Assembly (NCBI RefSeq): GCF_033807575.1
Contig: NC_084708.1
Coordinates: 6,100,501 to 6,164,500, forward strand
Direction: 5' to 3'
From: Cydia pomonella
Taxonomy: Eukaryota > Arthropoda > Insecta > Lepidoptera > Tortricidae
Length of the DNA: 64,000 nt
Shown here one piece after another: positions 1 to 10,865 of this stretch; the stretch's first letter is position 1, and each line of letters opens with the position of its first letter. A program made the translations under genes and the position numbers. The notes under the pieces are model-generated. The model had not been told where the DNA came from. It worked only from the letters and a program-made list of their open reading frames with translations, and made no database searches.

Positions 1-880
1 AGTAGCCTATTGACATCTGCAGCACCTTACGCGTTGGTAAACTTTTAAAACCTGTATCTAATCTATATATTCGCTTTGGTCACGAGTAAATATAACTGAT
101 ATAGATGGATGAATTTATTTCTTACGGAAAATTACATGATATTTAACTATGTCACAATGTTTCTAAATAACATGAACTCACAAAAAGATCGTCAGATTGT
201 ATAAGATAATAATATTTCATTAAAAATAATTACATATTATGGAAAAAAAAACAATTAAATCATTATGACATAATATTAAAAGTAAAAGTCAAATACTTAC
301 AGTAAAATAAAATATCAGAGAGTAATAATCATGCTAATAACAATGTCAAAAAAATGAACAATGTCAAAAAATTATCTACATATGTATTGCTAGAGCGATG
401 TAATGTAATGTAGAGACATATGTAATGTCAGAACTAATAATAATATTGTTAAGTCGTATTAAAATAAAAATAGTCGCATTAAATATTAAAACAAAATTCC
501 TAATCAACAGCTAAAAATAATAAGAAACAAAAACAATAAAAAATAAAAACAATCATATTTAATACAAGTTATAAGTTATTATATTTCATATTTCTAAATA
601 CCCCTTCTAAATGTGCGAAACGGCGGGCAATACAAAAATATATACGCATAAAAGTTAAATCAATTTCACACCTCAAATTAAATAAAAATAACCGTATGAA
701 GTAATTCGTAAGCATGATAAAGGGCAGCCTTGTTCTGTGTTGCCCCGTGGCGTGGACGACGGGGCGATTCGACTTTTATACTATACTGGCATGCCACGCT
801 GCATGACTGTCCACCGTTCCAGTAGGCGAATACTGGTATAAGTCTTGAAAGGTTTGCGTTGCAAATGACTTAAAAAGTTA
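1..880. other. AT-rich stretch, no gene seen
   Basis: No supported coding region, RNA gene or clear repeat. The first 700 bases are A/T-rich with short A-runs. A GC-richer patch near 725-800 has loosely inverted 'cgtggcgtgg' and 'gccacgctgc' motifs, too weak to call. Confidence 0.5.
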
Positions 881-884
881 TTTA

Positions 885-1016
885 CCGGGCGTTAGCGAAG
901 GTCTCCTTTCCGGCTTGAGCAAAAATGCTTTCATGTGTCCGGATGTTCTCCTCTACAGGTCACAATTCTCAATTGATTGTTGTGAAACTTTGTGAGCGGG
1001 TTCGATAATTAAATAT
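885..1016 (+). repeat. Interspersed repeat, uninterrupted copy
   Basis: The stretch running from 'gaaggtctcc' through 'ccggatgttctcctctaca' to 'gaaactttgtgagc' recurs around 39168-39550, where a 189-bp MITE interrupts it. I recognise the sequence as a common lepidopteran interspersed repeat but cannot assign it to a named superfamily. This copy supplies the empty site (CAG at 956-958) for the other. Confidence 0.7.
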
Positions 1017-1185
1017 GTTTTTTGTCGTTTCAGTTTCTTAAATTTTTTGAAAATAGCGGAGAAATACATTATTCAATTTTGCCCTATGATAACAATACAT
1101 ATGTTCGCTTGCAATAGGGCTGTTTCCTATAGATAAAAGAATTTTTTTCACAGCGATTATGGGTGTATTACTATTGCTCCCAACA

Positions 1186-1740
1186 ACATGTCCCACTGGT
1201 GTATCCACGGATATTTTTTTTTTACCTGTATTCCTACCGTTCTAAACAGTGTTTGCCAGTGGGTCTACGGGTAGGTAATTTATTTTTACCATGGTCCCAC
1301 GGATCCAGCCGCACTAAGTGTTAAATTTATTAGCAAAATTAACAAGCATTGGCTTATTTTCATAGTACCACGTTTTATTACACGTGTAAATCCAAGTCGC
1401 GTTTCCCCAAAGTGTAATGTTTTCACGGTATAGTCAGACCAAATCAATAGGTAGTTAGGTTAGGTTCGTTAGATACAGTTAGGTAGCTTCAGATAACCGA
1501 AGGGCAAACCGCCCAGAAATAGGAGCCGCCTTGTTATGTTATGAAGGAAATATTATTGTAAAAAAATTTTGGAATAAAAATCTATACGAGTAAGCTATAG
1601 TTTTTAATGATTGTTTAAATTACCACTTAGTACGGTGGGACTATTGTAAAAATAAATTACCCTAATGGCAAATACTGTTAAGAATGGTAGGCTAACGGGT
1701 AAAAAAAATACCCGTGGACCCCCTGTGGGTCAAAGCAGTG
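1186..1740. mobile_element. Foldback (long-TIR) non-autonomous element
   Basis: The left arm (about 1190-1325) and right arm (about 1615-1735) are imperfect reverse complements. Shared blocks include 'taatttatttttac', the T-run after 'ccacgg', and 'cactaagtg' against 'cacttagta'. The middle has no ORF. This fits an old MITE or foldback element. Outer ends are approximate and no target duplication is clear. Confidence 0.65.
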
Positions 1741-1744
1741 GTAC

Positions 1745-2450
1745 CACGGTTAAAACGCACTATTATGAAGTCCAAACTGTATTTAACTATTAAAAATAAA
1801 ACATGGTTTTGCCTTTCAACTATTTTATCAACTCAAACTCAAGAATAATGATGTGAATTCATCGCTGCGTTATTTAGATATTTATCGGCTTATCATGGTA
1901 ACAATTTGTTTTGGTGTCTTATAAAGTAGCAGGGGGCCTAGCCAACTAATCGGAACTTAAAACAATGTATGGAAATAGATAGTCACGTAACTTTCTGTAG
2001 CATCCCGGTACATTTATACTTTTCGTTTGTAAGTGTACGATTATTATCTAGGCTGGCTAGGTCGGCTGATTTGACTGATTACTAGATACACTAACCTATT
2101 GCAAAGTTTTACATACATTCTATAGGTACCTATTTATAACAGGTCCTACCTATTTTAGTTATTTTGTCGCTATTTATAATTTGTATTTGTTAAAAAACTG
2201 TCTTTCAAACCCGCTTGTCGCTTATTTCTCAGTGTTTACAAAAGTAAACATAATGGATTACAGGTTACTAGGTTTATGACTTATAACTACCCGCTAAACA
2301 GGAAAAATTGTGTACCCGCTGTTTATCTTACACCAAATAAGAACAATGTATTACTAAAAATATTAAATCAAGCATTTTATAAACAAAGCTTGTGCTTTGC
2401 AAAAAATTGTGAGTAAATAATTGTATGCAGGTGAAAAGGTTACAACAACT
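1745..2450. other. No gene seen
   Basis: AT-rich sequence with nothing I can support as a gene, RNA or defined repeat. Confidence 0.5.
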
Positions 2451-2519
2451 GTAAAGGGGCCCACTGGTTAACAGTCCGTCGGACGGTATTGGCCTGTCAG
2501 TTGTTTGGAACTGTCAACT

Positions 2520-2782
2520 ATCCAAACTGTACACGATGTGAGAGAGAGGAGGACCTCCTCCACTTAGTTCTCGAGTGTAAAATCAACGAACAATCTAGGT
2601 TGGATCTCTTAAAAGAAACTCGGTGCTCTGCGGGGGATCTTCTCTTCTTTTTCTATCATATTTTAAGTTCAGGATTCACTGCCGAATATAGTGGTAGATT
2701 TTTAAGTTTCATCATACAGTCATTGGACCTTAGATTCGAATATTATGAAAACTCTCCTCAAATAGTAATCCCAATTGTTTAA
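2520..2782 (+). pseudogene. Non-LTR retrotransposon C-terminal fragment (zinc-binding motif)
   Basis: About 88 codons remain open to a stop at 2780-2782. Near the start is a C-x2-C-x7-H-x4-C arrangement (CTRC ... LLHLVLEC), resembling the cysteine-histidine motif that follows the reverse transcriptase domain in Jockey/CR1-type LINEs, where it is thought to bind nucleic acid. The frame reads backwards out of the LINE into MITE sequence from 2489 without an ATG, so the first ten or so residues of that frame belong to the MITE. No RT or endonuclease domain is present; the piece is a dead 5'-truncated copy. The exact LINE clade cannot be fixed from so short a segment. Confidence 0.6.
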
Positions 2783-2957
2783 GTAACATCTAAAGTTTAA
2801 GTAACTTTGTTTAGTTTTGAATATTATAAAAATACTCCTTAAGTAGTAACCCTAATGTTTTAAGTAACACCTAAAGTTTAAGTATCAATGTTACTATTAT
2901 TAAGCCGACTTAATCTTAAGATGTATGGCTTATAAAATAAATAAGATTAAAAAAAAA
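2520..2957 (+). mobile_element. 5'-truncated LINE 3' end inserted in the MITE
   Basis: Comparison with the intact MITE at 12793 shows extra sequence starting just after 'ctgtcaact' and ending in an 11-12 bp A-run after 'ataagatt'. The MITE resumes at 'actttttgtt', giving a short target duplication of 'AACT' or less. It carries the C-terminal coding end of a non-LTR retrotransposon, a 3' UTR and a poly-A tail, so it is a normal target-primed, 5'-truncated insertion. Confidence 0.8.
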
Positions 2958-3023
2958 AACTTTTTGTTCTAACTGACAGGCCGATACCGTCCGGCGGACT
3001 GATAATCAGTGGGCCCCTTTAGT

Positions 3024-5280
3024 CAAGAAAATTAAACATTTACGGTACTCGCAGGCCAATTCAAATGTACACTGACATCAGAATGATATCTGAATTATGT
3101 CATTTAGTTATCATGCGTCTCGCTCGCACCAATACATGTACGAACAAGTTGACAGAAAACTAAATCGAAACTGAAATAATCCCGATCCCATCCCGATATT
3201 TATTTATTTATGTTTGGCGTTTGTCCATGTCCGCTTGCCATCGTAGCTAGACCCCCAATTGTACCCTACGTGCTTGGCTATATATTCCAATCTGTATATT
3301 ACATTGTGGGAAATATTTTTACACAATTTGATGTAGGTATATTAATCATAGCTATGCCCCTTAATTTGATTTTACGGGGCACAGGTGTGCAAGAATATTT
3401 TTACAAAATTTGTTTTCTATTGACCAGAGAGGAAAACGCGGGCTTCTACTTTTGTGTGGTAAACCAGTCGTCCCCGTTCCTCTCAATCTGCCCTATCTAT
3501 TATCTCCGGTCACCTCAAAGCGCCAAGCTGTGAATCCCTAAGCCAATTGCGTCGACCGTTTTCCTTGAATGCCTCCGTCTTTTGCCAACATAACACAAAG
3601 ACAGCTGTTATATGGAGTTCGTTTGAAGATACGACGTTTTAGCTAAGGTAACTTTATAGGGTGACGGATTAACCGGCTATACAAATGCAGTGGACTGTGT
3701 GGAATATTTTAGGACTACCCGTGTTGAAGGGCTAGTACAAATTACAAGTCTTACGAAGGTTTATCTTAAGCAAGTTAATACGCATAGCCAGTTGCTATTT
3801 TTAATTGCTTTTCGTGAAATTATGAAAAAATGAAGACTGACTTGTGGAACTTTTCTGACCCTATTTTTCCTTAGAACAAGCAATAAGAAGATATAAGAGG
3901 GAAATGCTTGGAACACATTTTTTACTCCGTAACTTTGTTTCGACTAGTTAGGAGGTGAACATATCAAAAGTCCCCGACCGCAACCCTTGAGCCGGAGGGA
4001 AATGGGGGGTTTGATGATCCCATTTTTTGGTTTATCACTTATATCTTGGAAACTTTGCGTCTTAGCGACATGAATACTTAGACAAAACGAAAGCTGATGA
4101 AATTTGCTACAAGTTTAATTTAGTCAAGTTTTTGAAGTTTACTTTTGAAGGTTACTTCGGAATAAATGTGTTGATGTGATGCCATAAATTAATTAAGCAC
4201 CCCCGTTTTATACGAAAACGATACCAAACATGGCTTGTCAGCTTCACTGATGTAGATATCAAGCAAGGCTCGGAAACCGGTTAAATTTCCAAACCGTTAT
4301 CATGTACTTTCGCTCGAACAACAGTTATATTAAACTGGTTACTATGAGAACACTTCTTGTCAAATTAACCGGCTTAGAGCAATAAAAACCGGTTTCTTCC
4401 TATGTCCGTGTCTATGTTTACGTGGCACACCACCAGGCCGGCCGGTGTCGTTACACGTCGAACAAACCGTTTTTTTAGATTAAAAATAAAGTTATTAAAA
4501 CGTTCGCGTTCTTATAAAAGTTCGGAGGAAAACCGAATAAATCGATTCCGAGCCTCGATAGCAAGATAAAATTGTGACCCTAAATAACTTACTAAATACT
4601 TTCAAGTCACTTGGAAAAACTTGACAAAGCAAAACAAACTTGTAACAAAGGCCATAGTCGGGTTTCCATAGCAAGTCGGCCCTGAAATCAATTCGACTCG
4701 GGGATTTTTTTGTGGGTACCTCTTATGGTGAAGGATATTTATGCTAAGTATCAACATCCTACTAGTGACAGGTTTTAACTAATGATTTTTTGAAGTGTTT
4801 TCTATAATGTATTGTATTTCGGGATGTATTCAAGCGATTTGCTTAAAATTTTAAAATGATGTTCTTTATTTAGATATGCATCGATACTTAAAAAATGAAT
4901 AGCAATTGTCACATAAAAAAAAAGAAAAAAATAAGACAAAAAATAAAACATTTTTTATGTCAGATTATTTAGATATTATGGTGGGTCACTCATGATTGTA
5001 TAGAGAAAATAAAATGAATGAAGACTAAAAACAATAATCAAGGTCTCTTTCCTGTTTTTACATTTCACTGTTGGAAAAATAAGCAAGGGTAAAAAACTAT
5101 ATATCTTCGGCGACGGCGGCAGCTGGAGGAAAAATTAAATAAATTTTGAATAATACGTTAAACCATATTCTTGAAAAGTACTGAAAATAAAATTGTTTCC
5201 TGCGTTGAATAGAGTGACCTAGAAGAATTGAGTAAATAAATAAATAATAGTAACGCCAAATATCATAACCAAGTGGATGT
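3024..5280. other. Intergenic; one probable repeat patch, no gene
   Basis: No convincing gene. Around 3955-4160 ('ggaggtgaacatatcaaaag' to 'agtcaagtttttgaag') the text resembles a common lepidopteran repeat, but there is no second copy here to prove it. The 107-codon frame at 3210-3533 has no recognisable domain. The part below 5280 lies downstream of the lipase stop; no good minus-strand AATAAA is visible except one overlapping that stop codon (5288-5293). Confidence 0.45.
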
Positions 5281-5288
5281 CATCATAT

Positions 5289-6524
5289 TTATTTTAATAC
5301 ATTTTCACTGTTATCATATACATTTAAGTACGTTTCTAACGTAGTAAAAATTTGGTCTTTCCAGTATTGGCTGAAGGCCATGTCGAAATGATTCCACAGT
5401 GGATCTGCGACCGTGACGTACTCCAACACATTCGGTAACTGGCTAACAACCCAATCCATGTCTCTCGTATCCACTAAGTGGTCTGATTTGCCGTGGAAGA
5501 TAACAACCGGCATCTTGGTCTTTCCCAGATCGTATTCCGGAGGTTCAGATACCGCGTAAACTTTTAAATTTTCCTGTGAACCAAAGTTAAATTTAACGAA
5601 CTTGATTTCATCCATAGCCTGTCCGTATCTGGCCAGATTTTGGACGGAGGTTCCGGCTGGGAAGTGTTCGAATAATCTTTGAGTAGTTTCTGACGTGATC
5701 GAGCCTGGATGAGGTGAATCTGCAGCGGACAATCCCAGATTACAAACTGTCGCTGCTAATAACTTCACTTGGCACAATATATTTAGGGTTTCTTGAATAG
5801 GTAAACCTCGGGACGCGACCTCCCAAACTCCAGAGGCTTCCAAAGGGGCTTGCAAAGACTCTATGGCATCCACTACTGATCTGTAAAGTACCGACTTGGT
5901 GTAATATTGTCGCGTAGCCGGCGCTAAACCAATAAAAAGACTAATTTTGTCAGCATATTCTGGTTTCTCGGAGTTCATTATGAAGAAGCTGCCACCGCCT
6001 TGTGAGTAACCGATATAGATCAGCTTTCTTGCACTCGCCGCATCAAGCACGTAGTCGACCATGGCGGGGATATCGTACTGTCCCATTTCGTCCACTGAAA
6101 ACTTCCAAAACTTCAAATCGCGGTCAGGATCCAAAGTCACGTGTCTCCGGGAGTGAAAGTTGCCTCGCACGTTGCCTAACCATACATCGTAGCACTGTTG
6201 AGCTAAAACAAACCCGGGTGCACTTGGCCCCGAGTCTACGAAGCACTCAGCTGATAGCAGAAGGCCATGAACTAGCAGAAGTGGAGTTTTCTTGGTACAT
6301 TTACTCCCGGGTGGTATTCTGTACACGGTCAGTATGTAACCATCGTCGGTTGTCACTTCGTGCTTCTCAGCATTGTATCCATTTTCGATAGCAATTTGGA
6401 TAAAATCCTTGTTTTTAGTGATATCCTTGAGCGGCCGCGATGTTAGGTTCGCCACCGAACTTATTAAGTTCAGGTCGGCCAGGGACCCTGATATGAATAA
6501 CAACAACACGCAACCGTCGAACAT
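5289..6524 (-). CDS. Secreted acid lipase (lipase 3-like, alpha/beta hydrolase)
   Basis: An intact 411-residue protein of the animal acid-lipase family (lysosomal acid, gastric and insect digestive lipases), which hydrolyse triacylglycerols or cholesteryl esters. Residues 1-16 are a hydrophobic signal peptide (MFDGCVLLLFISGSLA), so it should be secreted or lysosomal. The family N-terminal region is about 38-75 (NGYNAEKHEVTTDDGYIL). HGLLL (86-90) forms the oxyanion segment, and DVWLGNVRGN (113-122) is a family hallmark. The nucleophile is Ser174 in G-Y-S-Q-G, the acid Asp348 in HGKSD, and the base His379 in WNHFD, so the triad is complete. There is one N-glycosylation sequon at Asn26. Full family length (about 400 residues) is reached in a single exon. 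The ATG at 6524 has A at -3 and directly precedes the signal peptide. No neighbouring gene is linked to it. Substrate and tissue (midgut, fat body or salivary gland) are not readable from sequence. Confidence 0.95.
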   Translation of the reverse strand: MFDGCVLLLFISGSLADLNLISSVANLTSRPLKDITKNKDFIQIAIENGYNAEKHEVTTDDGYILTVYRIPPGSKCTKKTPLLLVHGLLLSAECFVDSGPSAPGFVLAQQCYDVWLGNVRGNFHSRRHVTLDPDRDLKFWKFSVDEMGQYDIPAMVDYVLDAASARKLIYIGYSQGGGSFFIMNSEKPEYADKISLFIGLAPATRQYYTKSVLYRSVVDAIESLQAPLEASGVWEVASRGLPIQETLNILCQVKLLAATVCNLGLSAADSPHPGSITSETTQRLFEHFPAGTSVQNLARYGQAMDEIKFVKFNFGSQENLKVYAVSEPPEYDLGKTKMPVVIFHGKSDHLVDTRDMDWVVSQLPNVLEYVTVADPLWNHFDMAFSQYWKDQIFTTLETYLNVYDNSENVLK

Positions 6525-6550
6525 GTTCGACGTAGTTTATCCGAATGACA

Positions 6551-6608
6551 ACCTTATCTGTTTCCACCGAAATTAGCGTCAATTATTATTCATGGTATCG
6601 TGTTTATA
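6551..6608 (-). promoter_or_regulatory. Possible lipase core promoter: TATA-like and GATA motifs
   Basis: On the minus strand, TATAAA lies at 6608-6603, about 80 nt upstream of the lipase ATG. A GATA-factor consensus (AGATAAGG) lies at about 6559-6552. GATA sites are frequent in insect gut and fat-body promoters. If TATA sets the start site near 6577, the GATA motif would sit in the 5' UTR. These are motif matches only and could be chance in AT-rich DNA. Confidence 0.3.
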
Positions 6609-6689
6609 CAAGTGACTGAATTTTATTTACTTACCCAAATCTGACGTAGTATCTTACGAACCTCGCGACAAAATGACGAAAATTATTTC

Positions 6690-7095
6690 AATATACAGTT
6701 GTGTTCAGAATTTCGCGGTCTTTTGAATGGGCTATATAATACAATTTTAGCTTTAAAAAAATTTCCTTAAGTAGACAATTTTTTTTTTTGGGGTCACAAA
6801 ATCAAACCAGTCCCAAATAATAAAGTAATTTAAAAAATTTCATAAATTGAAATTGCGTAAATAATTTCGAATAGGGTAAGGGTCTTTGCAAATAACGGTA
6901 AAAATAATAATAAAAGAAAATGCTTTCAATATGGCCCAGACATTAGCGTTGTTCTTAACTATTTCAAATCAATAACTTAAGTGGTTCTCGAGATATTTAG
7001 CGATGTGACAGACAGACAGACAGTCAAACGGACGGACGGACTGAGTCTAACCATAAGGATTCCTCTTGTACCTTTTTGGTACGGAATCCTAAAAA
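6690..7095. repeat. Interspersed repeat with (GACA)n and 'gtacggaatcct' end
   Basis: This contains 'gacagacagacagacagtca' near 7011-7026 and ends in 'tttttggtacggaatcct' followed by A's. The same end type occurs at 19993-20205 and 54920-55380 and matches a very abundant lepidopteran repeat. The left boundary is uncertain. Confidence 0.6.
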
Positions 7096-7308
7096 AGTAT
7101 TAGTTGTGTTTCGGGCATAGTTATAAAAAAATACGTATAAATGCCAATAAACAATATATCAATTTATTTTGCAATCGGAACTCACTTTTTGCCTGCGGAT
7201 CCATTTCAAAGTTTTCATGTAAATATTGTTTGGTCTGCGAAGTATTGTCTCCTTATTTAAACTTTATGTAAAAAGATGTACCATTATTTGCTCGAAATAC
7301 CAAGTTTA

Positions 7309-7468
7309 AGGATGACTCACGGTAGACCGGGCCGGGGCCGGTCCGCCGCGGGAGCGTCCAACACGTCATTTTCTATAACTTTGACGGCTGATCAAGTGGT
7401 GCTTTCCATAGAAAACGAAACGCTGAAAGCTCTTGTCCGCCCCGGTCCGGTTTAGCGTAAGGCATCCT
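7309..7468. mobile_element. MITE, 160 bp, TA target duplication
   Basis: Inverted termini AGGATG...CATCCT are flanked by TA at 7307-7308 and 7469-7470. Subterminal GC-rich blocks ('gaccgggccggggccgg' and 'ccccggtccggttta') are inverted. A relative lies at 27805-27952. The TA target suggests Tc1/mariner mobilisation. Confidence 0.85.
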
Positions 7469-7587
7469 TAAAGTCAATTCACTGAAAAAATAAGTACCCA
7501 AAAAAACATTTTTCGAACACTTCAACTAAAATCTGGAGGCAGTAAAATTAATGCTAAAAATAAGTTTTTGACAATAATTTCATTTTT

Positions 7588-8767
7588 GGTACAAGCTTTT
7601 ATCGCTGACTGTACTTTTTTTTCCACAGGCCATGGCCACTAATACTCATCGACACAATTCTAATTGCGTTGTTTTATCACAGAGTTCCTATGGCTACCTC
7701 ATGTCTCCATCATCAGATCAGCTTGATGGTACCATAATATTGCATTGTCACCCGACTTACATATGTATGCAAATCTTCAGCTTCATCGGAAACCGGGAAA
7801 TGGGTCAAATTTAAACTGCAAGATTTGTCCCATACATACTAACAGGGCAAGTTAAATAATAAGCTTTTGGCAAAAATTTCATTTTTGGTACAAGCTTTTA
7901 TCGCTGACTGTACTTTTCTTTCCACAGGCAACTAGTACTCATCGAGCAAATTCTAAAAACCCCAAACACAATTAGGTTACGTTGTTTTATCACAGAGTTC
8001 CTATATCCACCTCTTGTCTCCATCATCAGATCAGCTCGATGGTACCATAATATTGCATTGTCACCCGACTTACATAAATAAATAAATAAATAAATATTAT
8101 AGGACATTACATACATTATGTGTGTAAACACATTGACAAAGTCCCACAGTAAGCTCAATAAGGCTTGTGTTGAGGGTACTTAGACAACGATATATATAAT
8201 ATATAAATATTTATAAATACTTAAATACATAGAAAACACCCATGACTCAGGAACAAATATCCATGCTCATCACACGAATACATGCCCTTACCAGGATTTG
8301 AACCCGGGACCATCAGCTTCGTAGGCAGCGTCACTACCCACTAGGCCAAACCGGTCGTCAAATACACACAAATAAATATACTTACATATGTATGCAAATT
8401 TTCAGTTCAATCGGAAACCAGGAAGTAGATCAAATTTAACTTGCAAAATTTGATTACAAACAGACAACGGTCAGGTGAAAGTTGGTACAAGCTTTTATCG
8501 CTGACTGTACTTTTCTTTCGACGAGTAACTAATACTCATCGAGACAATTCTAAAAAACCCAAACACAATTAGGTTACGTTGTTTTATCACAGAGTTCCTA
8601 TGGCCACCTCCTGTCTCCATCATCAGATCATCTCGATGGTACCATAATATTGCATTGACACCCGACTTACATATGTATGCAAATTTTCAGCTTCATCGGA
8701 AACCGGAAAGTGGGTCAAATTTAACTTGCAAGATTTGATTACAAACAGACAACGGTCAGGTGAAAGT
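7588..8767 (+). repeat. Three tandem copies of a ~285-300 bp unit, middle one split by a SINE
   Basis: Units start 'ggtacaagcttttatcgctg' at 7588, 7887 and 8484. They share 'gagttcctat', 'ctgtctccatcatcagatca', 'gatggtaccataatattgca' and 'tcatcggaaacc'. Units 2 and 3 end in 'caacggtcaggtgaaag'. Unit 2 carries a 303-bp SINE at 8077-8379; without it and one copy of the target duplication the unit is about 285 bp. Unit 1 diverges at its 3' end. The unit has no coding capacity. It may be an expanded non-autonomous transposon. Confidence 0.85.
8077..8379 (-). mobile_element. tRNA-derived SINE with 9-bp target duplication
   Basis: On the minus strand there is a tRNA-like head with an A box (GGCCTAGTGGGTAGTG) and B box (GGTTCAAATCC), a body ending near 'aatgtcctataatattt', and a TTTA-type tail. 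It is flanked by ACTTACATA at 8068-8076 and 8380-8388. The uninterrupted unit 1 of the surrounding tandem repeat confirms the site. Other copies: 17101-17352, 39973-40058 (truncated), 53712-53972, and a diverged relative at 49050-49283. Confidence 0.92.
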
Positions 8768-8799
8768 AAATAATAGTATTTTATGCAACAGTTGTATAA

Positions 8800-9060
8800 G
8801 AAGGGTCAAAAAAGGCGAGTGGCGTGAGTGGCGGTCGGCGACACCTCCTCGTAACTCATGAGGCCCTGCTACTTGCTAAATTAATTTTTTGGACAGTTTT
8901 TTCTCAATTTTGGCCATCGTAGCCTACGGAGACTAACAAGCAACGCTAAGCGGTCTTCGTAGTCTATGGGTGTTGCTATATTACGGGTGTTACATGCGTG
9001 TTTCTGACTTATGAAGTAATTATTTTTACTATGCAACCAAATGAATATTTTGTAAGTTGG
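8800..9060. repeat. Probable interspersed repeat
   Basis: 'gtagcctacggagactaaca' and 'cggtcttcgtagtctatggg' are partly inverted relative to one another, and the stretch resembles a short lepidopteran MITE. Ends and target duplication are not clear. The 61-codon frame here has no domain. Confidence 0.35.
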
Positions 9061-9290
9061 CATCAATGCACTTAGTTTAAAACTGTATTCGTTTTGGTTT
9101 TGTTAGGTTGGTAGCCATTAATCGCAGTAACATTATAGCTTATAAAAGCACAAGAGCTTTTATGAGGAATAGACAATATAGACTTTTCTTGAAATCTTTT
9201 ATATATGTTCTTATATTCGTGTTAATGAATGCATAAATGACAGATAACAGTAGAGGAGTAGGAAAAAGCTTGTAATAATTTGTAAAAATA

Positions 9291-9698
9291 CAAGGTGCCC
9301 GTAAGCATTGCGAGAGATTTTAACGGTGCATTCCTGGTAATATTTAGAAACTAAAATGACATATAAAATTTTCTGGATTAGGCCCTAGTTTCAGAGATGA
9401 TTAAATGTTTTTCGAAATCATTCTTTCGCCATAAGTCGGTACAAAATACCTATTGATTGACATCGAAAAATTTAAAAAATGTATTCGAGAGGCTACCCCC
9501 AAATAAAAAAAAAACTTTTTAGTTAATTTAAGGTTATGTGTTTATCAATAAAAATTACGTTTTATGTACAGGAGTGTTAAAAAAAAAAAATTAAAACATT
9601 ATATTTTGTCGAATTTCACAAAAAGTTTGACATTTTTTGCTTCTGCTGCCATCAGGAATACACCGTTAAAATCTCTCGCAATGCTCACGGGCACCTTG
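9291..9698. mobile_element. MITE, 408 bp, ~45-bp TIRs, TA target
   Basis: The left end 'caaggtgcccgtaagcattg' and right end 'caatgctcacgggcaccttg' are inverted. The arms continue through 'cgagagattttaacggtg'. TA flanks are at 9289-9290 and 9699-9700. The interior is AT-rich and non-coding. Confidence 0.9.
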
Positions 9699-9884
9699 TA
9701 TAGGCAATAATAATGAATCACCAAAAGACAATGCCTTTTTTAAATGCGCTGCTCTAATGAAATTATTTTATTTTAAGTAAAAATGACCCACCCTATTAGA
9801 TAATCACTTTGATGTCGCCTAGAGGTCTATCAACACGGCCAGATAAGAGTGTTTTTGTACGTAATTTTTTCTTTATTATTCATA

Positions 9885-10015
9885 TAGTATTTATTATACA
9901 CCACCTCGGTGGCAAACAAGCATACGGCCTCCGTGATGGTAGCGGTCCTACAGCGGTAAACCTTAACCTACGGAACTGCAAATCCAGGGGAGGCACGTGC
10001 GCGTTGCCGACCCTT
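9885..10015 (+). repeat. Interspersed repeat fragment ('ggcaaacaagcatacgg' family)
   Basis: It shares 'tcggtggcaaacaagcatac', 'ctgcaa' and 'cgtgcgcgttgccgaccct' with longer copies at 50770-51105 (same strand) and 22640-23010 (opposite strand). Only the first third is present here. Confidence 0.75.
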
Positions 10016-10095
10016 TAAAAATCTCAACACTCCTTTTTTTCGGGAGGAAATTCCTCATAAACATTATATTTATCAAATTTCCTGATTATGGTTAA

Positions 10096-10379
10096 GAGGG
10101 AAGTATACCATTTTACTCGTCCATACAAAAAGAGAAAACGTTTTTCCATTTCTAAATAATTTCCATTCGCCATGATTGAAAAACTAGGTTTATAGCTTTT
10201 CCTTTTTTCAAAATTGCAATACTTTTTTTATAGCGATAATTATAAAACCTTGAAATTCTTGAATATATAATGCTGAAGCAATCGAAATCAAAATCAAAGT
10301 GATTTGTTAAGATTTAGTTAGTGGAAAACGTTTTCTCCTGAAATGGAATGTCTTACGATCGCAAAGGTATTCTTCTATC
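10096..10379. mobile_element. MITE with TTAA target (copy 1 of 3)
   Basis: It begins GAGGGAAGTATACC after TTAA (10092-10095) and ends before TTAA (10380-10383). Internal matches such as 'atcaaagtgatttgt' and 'gttagtgg.aaacgttttctcc' are shared with 46846-47143, and in reverse with 13377-13663. A four-base TTAA target duplication is the piggyBac signature. The right end here is eroded. Confidence 0.75.
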
Positions 10380-10383
10380 TTAA

Positions 10384-10853
10384 GGCTTAAAACATAATTA
10401 TAACGTTCTATGCTTTAAATTACGAAACAGAAAATGAACGGCTCAACCTTTTAATAGTTTACAATCAGCAGCAGGAGGCAGTTGCTGACCGATACGCTGA
10501 ACCATTCAAACACATTTTGGTGTATTCGACAAATGAAGCAAAAATCCACTTTAGGCAACTATATTCAAGGTTTATGGCAAATGGCAACAACACATAGGTA
10601 TGAGACAGTTGAATATGGCAAAAATCGCTTGCCGGGCGTTTGACTAAAGAACAAACTAGATTAGATGTGACTGCGTTACAAAAAGTAGGATGTTTTTTTG
10701 AATTGCTGAAGATACTCTGACAGGTGAATGTTGCTGGTCAAAGTGGAAAATACGATTTTTTTGGGGTTTACAACCAAATAAAAACTTATACGTTAAAAAA
10801 TCACAACAATATTGAAAGATACTTGTCAAGCAACCTATAAAAAAAAAAAAGTT
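10384..10853. other. No gene seen
   Basis: AT-rich sequence up to the RTE insertion. Open frames here read through the insertion and are not genes. Confidence 0.5.
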
Positions 10854-10865
10854 AACCAAACATTT

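Larger units (their letters stand above)
2454..3019. mobile_element. MITE split by a LINE insertion
   Basis: The termini are near-perfect inverted repeats beginning 'aaggggcccactg', extending about 50 bp through 'gacggtatyggcctgtcag'. An uninterrupted relative lies at 12793-12913 in the opposite sense (about 121 bp). Here the same arms are pushed apart by about 438 bp of LINE sequence. The flanking target is TA or TWA, suggesting a Tc1/mariner- or Harbinger-type mobiliser; this assignment is inference. Confidence 0.85.

Noticed and set aside
3210..3533. 107-codon frame on the plus strand
   Set aside because: No domain, no good start context, and composition expected by chance; not supported as a gene.
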